A stretch of 64,000 bases of DNA from Arthrinium phaeospermum. Its lineage: Eukaryota > Ascomycota > Sordariomycetes > Amphisphaeriales > Apiosporaceae. Location: the NCBI GenBank assembly GCA_006503535.1, contig QYRS01000013.1:1054001-1118000 (forward strand), read 5' to 3'. Shown piece after piece: positions 56,999 through 64,000 of this stretch. The notes under the pieces were generated by a model. The model saw only the letters and a program-made list of their open reading frames with translations. It was not told the origin of the DNA and ran no database searches. Each line of letters opens with the position of its first letter. Positions within the stretch are counted from its first letter, which is position 1. Both the position numbers and the translations under genes were made by a program.

Positions 56999-58622
56999 CT
57001 AGTATTTAGAACACACCGTCGTCACGCCCGGTGTTGATGTTGACCTATCGGAGTCCGACTCGGATGACGCCTTCTTGCCGTCGCTCTTGACAATTTCGTG
57101 TATGCTACTGAATCCGGCCGACGTCGGTGTCGACGCCGAGGCAAAGGACACGTTCCCGTGGTTGTCCGTCGGCTTGCCGTCACTGTCGCCGACGCGCTCC
57201 GTTTTGATGGAGACCTCGTGCTGCTGGTAGATCTTGAGCGGGATAGGCAGGTCGAGGCCGTCATCGTGGAATATTTGCTCCTGGCTTTCGGAGCGTGTGA
57301 TGATTCGGCGCTCGGTGCTCGAGAGGTGGCTCCGGCCGTTGCCGTAGCCGGACCGGGCGAAACGGGAGTTCGCGGCCTCGCTCGTGCGGGCGCCCGAGGA
57401 CTTGCCATGGAAGGAGCGGAGGTTGAAGACGCGGCGGCACAGGGTCCAGGTCGAAGGAAGGTTGGTGACAATAATGGCGGTCGATGATTCCCGCACGTAC
57501 CAAAACGTCCAAGCAGAGCCGAAGGGCTGGTTGAAACTGTAGTACTTGTTCAAGACTGCGGCAAGTATCTGTAGATCGCGAATGGTCAGCATCTGTCGAC
57601 AGAGCGTCTCTGAGGGTGTAAAGGTCTGCAGATGCCCGGTGACTTACAGTGAATGTCCCTAAAGCGAACACCCCGCAGAGAATGGCCTTCTTCTTGATGG
57701 GCAATTGGGCCTGTAACAACACAGGCATGGGGATCATAATGATCATCACATCCGACGTGATGTTGAGGACTGCGTTGGTGATCAAGTGGTTGGTGGCAGC
57801 CGAGCATTGGGTGTTATCCGGGGGTACGGCCCAGTACTGGTTGAATGGACGACACCAGACTCCGAAATACAGTATTTCCATTATAACAAATCCTAGACCA
57901 GCGTACACAGCCACGATCTTTACGGCAAGGTTCTGCTTCAAACTCATCCTGTTTGAACAATACGTTAGTATGAGCATCAAGTGGTGGCAAGGACAGGAGG
58001 CACTAACGTCAGACGGCTATACATGATCAAGAGGCACGCCTTCATTAACCATATGGTCACGATTTGCATCTGCTCCACAACGAGGACCCTTCATAGGCAA
58101 AGTTAGTACACAGGCATAAAGATGGAAAGCGTCGAGCGATGGACATGGTGTATCGTGTCGTGAGCCTGTATTAAAACTCAAGGGCGATAGGGGCTTCCAT
58201 ACATTTTCGAGCCATATTCTCTCTCGGCAATGCTTGCGGATGTGAGAGGCGCAGGATCAGTCGGATCGATGAGGTTACTACTGGTGTTTGCAACGATGTT
58301 GATAGCCGCTATGAGTATGGTATCCGTCACCTGGAAATATGTCAGTTCAGGTCGAGGCGCCTTCCACGTAGGTAGGTAGGTGTCAACGTAGGCGGGGCAT
58401 TGTGAAAGGTTCCTTACCATGGCTAATAGCATGAGGCCATCGTCAATCTGGAGCTTTTTGAACGAGCCGTGTAGGTCTCGCCTCGAAACACTGCCAACGC
58501 TCCAAATTAGCTGATAGGTTGGTGGCAGAAGATATAACAAACTCAACTCACATTCGAACGATGGCAATTAGCCACGTAAAGGCATACCAGGTCCAGGACT
58601 CAGCCGTCAGTGCGGTCAACAT
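56999..58622 (-). CDS. Rhodopsin-domain seven-helix membrane protein (PTH11-like family)
   Basis: Six minus-strand exons (58622-58552, 58490-58418, 58330-58203, 58088-58008, 57948-57648, 57568-56999) keep frame over five introns and give 407 residues. Seven hydrophobic segments are seen: around WTWYAFTWLIAIV, LMLLAMVTDTILIAAI, VTIWLMKACLLIMY, VKIVAVYAGLGFVIMEILYF, SDVMIIMIPMPVLL, LCGVFALGTFTILAAVL and WTFWYVRESSTAIIV. WCRPFNQYW and the KIDDGLML-like acidic loop are typical of fungal integral membrane proteins of the rhodopsin-domain family, some of which act as PTH11-type surface receptors. The C-terminal 190 residues are cytoplasmic, Ser-rich and phosphorylatable. No ligand or pathway can be assigned. 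Confidence 0.88.
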
Positions 58623-61600
58623 GTTTGCTGATGGGTTGTCGGTTACTTGTTGCCTGTTCCCAAGTTCCTTTTCCCTGGCTGATTAGCCGATCCGAGCGAG
58701 GCCGGAGGGTTCTAGTCGGCGGGCGAAGATCATCAGATGTACACAATAAGCTGGGAGTGTTGGGCGTCCAGGTTCTCGGGAGAAGGAAGGGACCCGGCCG
58801 GTATGTATAAAGTATGGAATCCCGGATAGCTGGGCTCAGCGTCCGAGTGGGAGCGAAGGGCGATAGATGATAGATAAGCTTAGACATGTGGGACTAACGT
58901 GGGAAATGGAAACGTCAGTCGAGTCGGGGTCTGGGCCTTTGACTATATCCAGGCCGGACATAATCCAGCAAAGAGCAGTTTCCGGGTCCGCTATCTTGAT
59001 GAAGAGTACTCAGTAGCTGCGGGTTGACGCATAGCGCCTGAAGGTTTGTCCCGAATGGGATCATCCTCATCTGGTGTGCAGCTTCCGATTTGGCCATGCT
59101 CTCTGACTGGCAGATAGGACGGACTGACTGGCCAGTAAGCCCGCACCACTCAGCACATCTGAATCTGATACTATACCTGGAGTGGGCATCAGGGGGCACT
59201 CCACACTGGCAGCAACTAACCGGCTCGCCGAGCGGCCTTGGTAGATACCGAGCTATCATGCAAGCGGATCGTCTCTAACGGCATGGAGTCTAGCAGACGT
59301 CGAGCTGAGGTATGTTTCCCGGGCCTGAGGCCGGGATTGGAGAAGCGTCGAGATGGGGGAGGGACCCCGGGGAGATGCCCTCTAGCGGCACCCAATGGGA
59401 AGTCCAGGTCCATTGGAAAGCCGGTTTGATCTTCAGGGGGTCCGATTTTGGAGTACTGTATGTAGTAGTGCGAGTTCTGGTGGTATGTATGTACAGTAGC
59501 AGCAGAGATGTTGAAGTTAGGTAGTGCACAAATTCGTCAACCCTCCCCCAGAATAGAGTTTACTAGGATCCGATTTGTTGCAGGGGTGGGGGGGTCCAAG
59601 CGGATGGCATACCCCCAGACTTTCAGCCTGCACTGCTCCACGACACACATCCCTATTTTGTTTACCGAACACTGGAATATGGGCATCACTATTTGGTCAA
59701 TTGCCATGCATGCCTGCCCTGTAAGGGTTTGCGGGCGGCTGGTCGCACATGAGTCTCAGGTGCTGCTGCATTGAAATCACTGGTAGCAGAGGACCATCAG
59801 GGGATCATCTCACAACAATGTGAGCAAGTATGTACTTGATGTGCCATACAATACGAATACCTACTTAGGCAGCAACCCATTGCGGGACGCCGATGGATGA
59901 TTTGCGCTGTCAGCTCCGAGATGACCCCGGGGGGCAGGACTGGTAGCGCATGCGAAAACGGGGCCACTAACGTTGGTCGGCGGAGAACATTACTCGCTTG
60001 TCCCTACAAGTATCTGCTCCCCGTGGTCAACGTGTTTCCTCTGACTGAGAAGTGCTCGCTTCACCTCCTTACTACAGTCAAGATGAAGAATCGAAGGCGC
60101 AGGGAAGGCCTGGTAGTAGAATCACCATGCCGACCGATAGCGCCTACCAAACGGGCAAGTCCAGCAGCAGCTTGAACCCGCACCGCTCGGCCGTCAAATA
60201 TTGCGAGGGAACAAGCATACCAGAGGGGGGCGGAGCCGGATTTGTTTGTTTGGGTTCCGGTTGGGAAATGCATTGCAATTATGACGCCCAGCAATGTTTC
60301 TGGATCTCAATGCTGCCGAAACGACCGCGCACGAGACCTACTCGAGCCTTCATGTCATCGTGTCCAGCGCTCGTGTCAAGAAGGGTCACAGGCCTGGGGC
60401 CGGCCAGGAGTGGACCCCGACTCTTGAGAGCTAAAGGTGCCCGAGTCAATGGGAATCCCCACCGTTGATTGTCCGGCAAGACCGTTGACGAGTAAGGAGG
60501 AGCAGGTGGCAGGATACTGGGCCGTACAGCCCGTGGCGGGAGAAAAAAAAAGACCAGCAGGCTACTTATCTGATCGATAGTCATGGGTGAGAGAAGATGA
60601 TATCACTAGCCAACACAACGGTCCGAATGCACGTTTTCATGGGGATGAAAGAAACCGGGGCCCCTTCATCGTGACCCTCAATCACCCACCCAAGACCTTG
60701 GGGTCATACGGGGCTCTCTTCTGGAGTAGCCACCACGAGCCCACTCGCTCGCAATGATGCAACGGCCTACAGATTTGGTTCCTTATGACAACGCATGCCT
60801 CGATGTTATCGCTGCCCGGCCGGCACATCGATAGCCATCTGCCGCGGGCGGCAATCAGGAGTCCGCTGCACTCCTTTGAGGCTCTGTCCTAGCAACTTGG
60901 AATTGGCCACCAAGGCCGGCCGTTCCAGGAGGATGCCTCAGTCAGCCACCTACAGCGATCTCGGAATGGTGTGGTGCGCCAGCCACACGGATCCAATACC
61001 ACACAGCCAGCAATGTCGAATTATATTTGGCGCCAAGCCGGGAGAAGGTTGCTACGACTTCCTGTGCACCCCTACTTAGCTGTCGTCGCTGGCCGGCTGC
61101 ACACCCGATGGGCTCTTCACTGTTATCGATTCTGGTATGGGCCGTGGCAGGACTAGAGAGCTGGGCATTCCTTCGACGGATGGCGCCATAGCACTAGAAC
61201 TGCTCTCTAATCTACGTCCCCTGCCATCGTTTGCAGGGGTAGACTGGAACGGGACGACTACTTCTAGCCTCGGGCCAATGCAGCGCACGAAATTGGACCT
61301 ATCCAGAACCCATAGACTTCTCGATTTACTTTCAAAATATCGAGATCGGACGATTATGGTTCGACTACTCACTTTATCGGACCCTGATAGTCCATATGGT
61401 GCGGTTGCGCCAGGCTCGAGTATGCTGGTGGTCTTTCCCATTCGACTTCTCAACCCGATGCTGCCCCAGTCTCGCTGGACACCAAACTTTCATTTTAGGG
61501 ATTCTGTTGCTGTAAATTCTGTCCGGTATTGATTTCGATGCAGTTGGAGAGTGAGGGGGTCACTGTACGACCTTTGATGTGAAGCTGACTGCTCCAAGGC

Positions 61601-64000
61601 CGATCGAGTGGAACTGGACACCTGAAAGAGACACGACGCAGCTTGAAGCATATGAAGCATATCCCCTGGGTCCATCGTCTAAAATTCCTCGTTTTGGAGC
61701 ACTCAACGGAGGGGGGCACAAAGGCATATGCCCCTTCCTGCGGTAAGAAAACCCGGTTCCTGGAAATTGGAAATATGATCGGAATAGACGACGTTGAAAC
61801 CATATCGTCTCTCTCTTCGGCGAAGCAAGATAACGAATTCAAAGAGGCGTCCAGGGTAGCCAGCTAGTGGCCAATAGTGTAGGGGAGGGACCTCGACCCA
61901 GGAGTCTGGACAAGCCCAGTGACATTTTCCCTAGTAACCGCAAAGGGGACTGGAAGCCGGCGCCGCTGCCGCCACCTAAGAAGGTAGCGTCTCGGTGCCG
62001 AGCTGGAGATAAACATGGGCCCATGTCACTCCCCTGGCGTGGTTACTGCGCTCACTGTCCTATCCTTCATTGCCAGCTAACGTTTACCTCCCTCACCACC
62101 GACCGACCGACCTGCTGAGCTGAATACCGCGCTCCGGTGCTATGTCGACATGGTGAGAGCTGGCTAAGAACCATCCCGCAGTGTCTCTATTGGACCTGTG
62201 ACAGAGCAACTCACTCGACCCCTGCTTCATTGCCAACATCGACCGCAGCATTGATTCGTGCCACGGAGAGAAAGAGATAGGCGGTCATGGTATCGAGATA
62301 TCCCCACGCTTAGCGCTTAGGCCTAGACCTCACGAATGTGGCGAAGCATAGCGTCGGAAATACCCCTTTGCGACTCTGGCATTTTTCAAGGTAGCCCGGA
62401 TCTGGCTGTACAAGATCAAATGCGAGAGAGCAGCAACATGCAAGCCCACGCCATGCGAGTATGTGTGGCATATCTGATGGTTTCTGTATATCCACCAGAC
62501 CCTACATGCAATATCAGTCGCTTACCATGGCCGGTACCAATAGCCCCCGGATTGCATACCGACAACGGACGAGAGATAATGGGCAGACAGGACACATGCA
62601 AGGCTTGCGTTGGGCTGCTTGATCTCGAGAGGCAAAAGCTACCGTCTCCATCAGCTCGCGCGATCTAACGTGCCCAATGGTATCCATGTGCGTAGCCGCC
62701 GTTCATGCGCAATCGCTCATCACTCGGGACGAACCACAGCAGCACGGGGGCGATCGATACGTATATCTTGCTATTAGGGGCATCACGCCAGGATTCCCGG
62801 CGCGCGGTGGGCACGCGTTCGTCTCACTGCTGAAAAGGTAGTACAGCCGCTGCTTGCATGCTTGGCACCCGGCTTATAGGGCTGCATGCCTGATTGATAT
62901 TGGTACGATGGCAATGGGCGCCAATACTTTCCGGGTGTTCATCCGGTATTCTCACCTACATGCCATTGCGCGTTTGCTAATGACCGCCTGCACAATGCCG
63001 ACGGCCTCATTTAAAGCAAGCAGACTACATCGCCGCATCCAACGTGCCATCGCCCTCCAGGCCAGGGAGGAATGGGGACATGACATATTGCAGGCGCAGG
63101 TGGTCCGGACAAGCAAAGCATCGGGGTTGCATCTCGGAGGTGTGGGAGGGGAAGATGGACATGTACACATCCATGTACATACGAGTAAGTATATTGTACG
63201 ACATCACGTTCAGCAATTTTTTTTTTCTCTCGGCTCCTTTTCCTCTTTTCGTTGGACGACATAAAATAAATTTTCCCACCAAAGTACCTTTATATATATA
63301 TATCTTTTCGCTAAGCCACAGGCGTCTGGTGCAAGGTACCGGATTAGAGTTGCATTGGACGGGTCTGCGTTTCTTGTCATTCATGCATTACATCAGATAC
63401 GGCAGAAACAACCAGCCGGGAAAAAAGGTGGGATGCCGGAACATTCCAAAACGTCCCACGCCCCTCAGACCTCCCCTCCCCCAAAAGCCCCTGGGGCACA
63501 GTCATGGACCTGTCCAACCCGACTTGTGGTGGTGGTGAGCCTGGCACCTTGTAGTCCACGGGTTGTATACTCAGGTAGAAGAGGGGAGAAGAGGAAGGCA
63601 CGCGAAGAAAATGGTTGCCGCGAAAGATAACCCAAGCAAAAACAACAACCATAAAGCTCTGGTCGAAAGTCGAAGAGGGGAAAGGAAAGTAAGAAAAGAA
63701 AAAAAAAACACTATAAAAAAACTGACATGTTGCGGATCTCGGGAGTTTCTTGTTTCGGAGTTTTTGCTGAGGGTCTCTTTCTCTCGACTCCTTATCATCG
63801 TGACTGCATGATCTGCGCGAGGATCCGAGACCGGGAGTCGAGTCGATACGAAGACATCGGCTCCCTCCCTGGCACAGGTACCGCGGGGTTCCGCACAGTA
63901 GAAACTTTCAACAAAACTCCTAACGCTGGGGAACAGCTGACGAGACACGCTCACACGGCAACAGCGGCGGGGTTGCGCATCGAGTCGCCCATCAGAAGGG
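58623..64000. other. Gene-poor region 2, right end of the window
   Basis: About 5.4 kb with no supported gene. Short frames such as 61137-61532 (+) and 62336-62668 (+) lack recognisable domains or conserved splice structure. A TA repeat is at 63291-63303 and an A-rich stretch at about 63698-63720. No transposase, reverse transcriptase or terminal repeats were recognised. Confidence 0.55.
63291..63303. repeat. TA dinucleotide repeat
   Basis: TATATATATATAT in non-coding sequence. Confidence 0.8.

Noticed and set aside
61137..61532. 131-codon plus-strand frame in the gene-poor region
   Set aside because: No recognisable domain or splice structure; similar overlapping frames occur on the other strand.
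1..64000. rRNA, tRNA, CRISPR array, intact transposon or secondary-metabolite gene cluster
   Set aside because: No tRNA-like B-box with a foldable partner, no spaced direct repeats, no transposase or reverse transcriptase blocks and no synthase genes were recognised.

Overview
The window is nuclear DNA from a filamentous ascomycete (Pezizomycotina), most likely a Sordariomycete. This rests on short 50-130 bp introns with GTRNGT donors and CTRAY branch points, intron-rich small genes, and the recognisable protein set. No rRNA, tRNA, CRISPR array or intact transposon was recognised. Species cannot be named from the sequence alone. All gene models below were spliced by hand from the sequence and have not been checked against transcripts or databases.

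Layout. 0-6 kb: 3' end of a V-ATPase proteolipid c subunit gene, an SLC1-type lysophosphatidic acid acyltransferase, and a DDR48-like Gly/Ser/Tyr repeat stress protein behind a cluster of stress-response elements. 6-18 kb is dense housekeeping: an LMBR1-like membrane protein (-), Aurora kinase (+), the ATP23 metalloprotease (-), glutamate 5-kinase PRO1 (+), and the ribosome-biogenesis pair NIP7 (-) and NOC3 (+), divergent from a 314 bp promoter. 18-22.5 kb: an unrecognised disordered protein with four copies of an HGG-x-x-x-SR-[YW]-A motif (-) and POP3 of RNase P/MRP (-). 25-33 kb: one 8 kb gene for a giant USP-family deubiquitinase. 35-44.6 kb: an unrecognised Ser/Thr-rich protein, a PRCC-type nuclear protein (-), the TORC2 subunit SIN1 (+, with an apparent frame break), and a small GPI-anchored surface protein. 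45-52 kb: an HSDL2-like short-chain dehydrogenase, 3-isopropylmalate dehydrogenase LEU2, and a PHD-finger regulator that starts with a GC-AG intron (all -).

From 52.2 kb to the right edge the window changes character. In about 11.8 kb only one gene is visible, a seven-helix rhodopsin-domain membrane protein of the PTH11-like type. The rest is apparently non-coding and includes a 23-nt C homopolymer. I see no operon-like or biosynthetic cluster. Functional links are limited to shared processes: ribosome and rRNA/tRNA maturation (NIP7, NOC3, POP3), amino-acid synthesis (PRO1, LEU2), and growth or division signalling (SIN1, Aurora).

The most interesting observations are the four-copy SRYA motif protein whose last copy appears only after splicing, the intron-split 14-codon uORF ending on the PRO1 start codon, the SIN1 frame break, the STRE cluster with a perfect palindrome upstream of the DDR48-like gene, the GC-AG first intron, and two stop-free 3n introns in the deubiquitinase.
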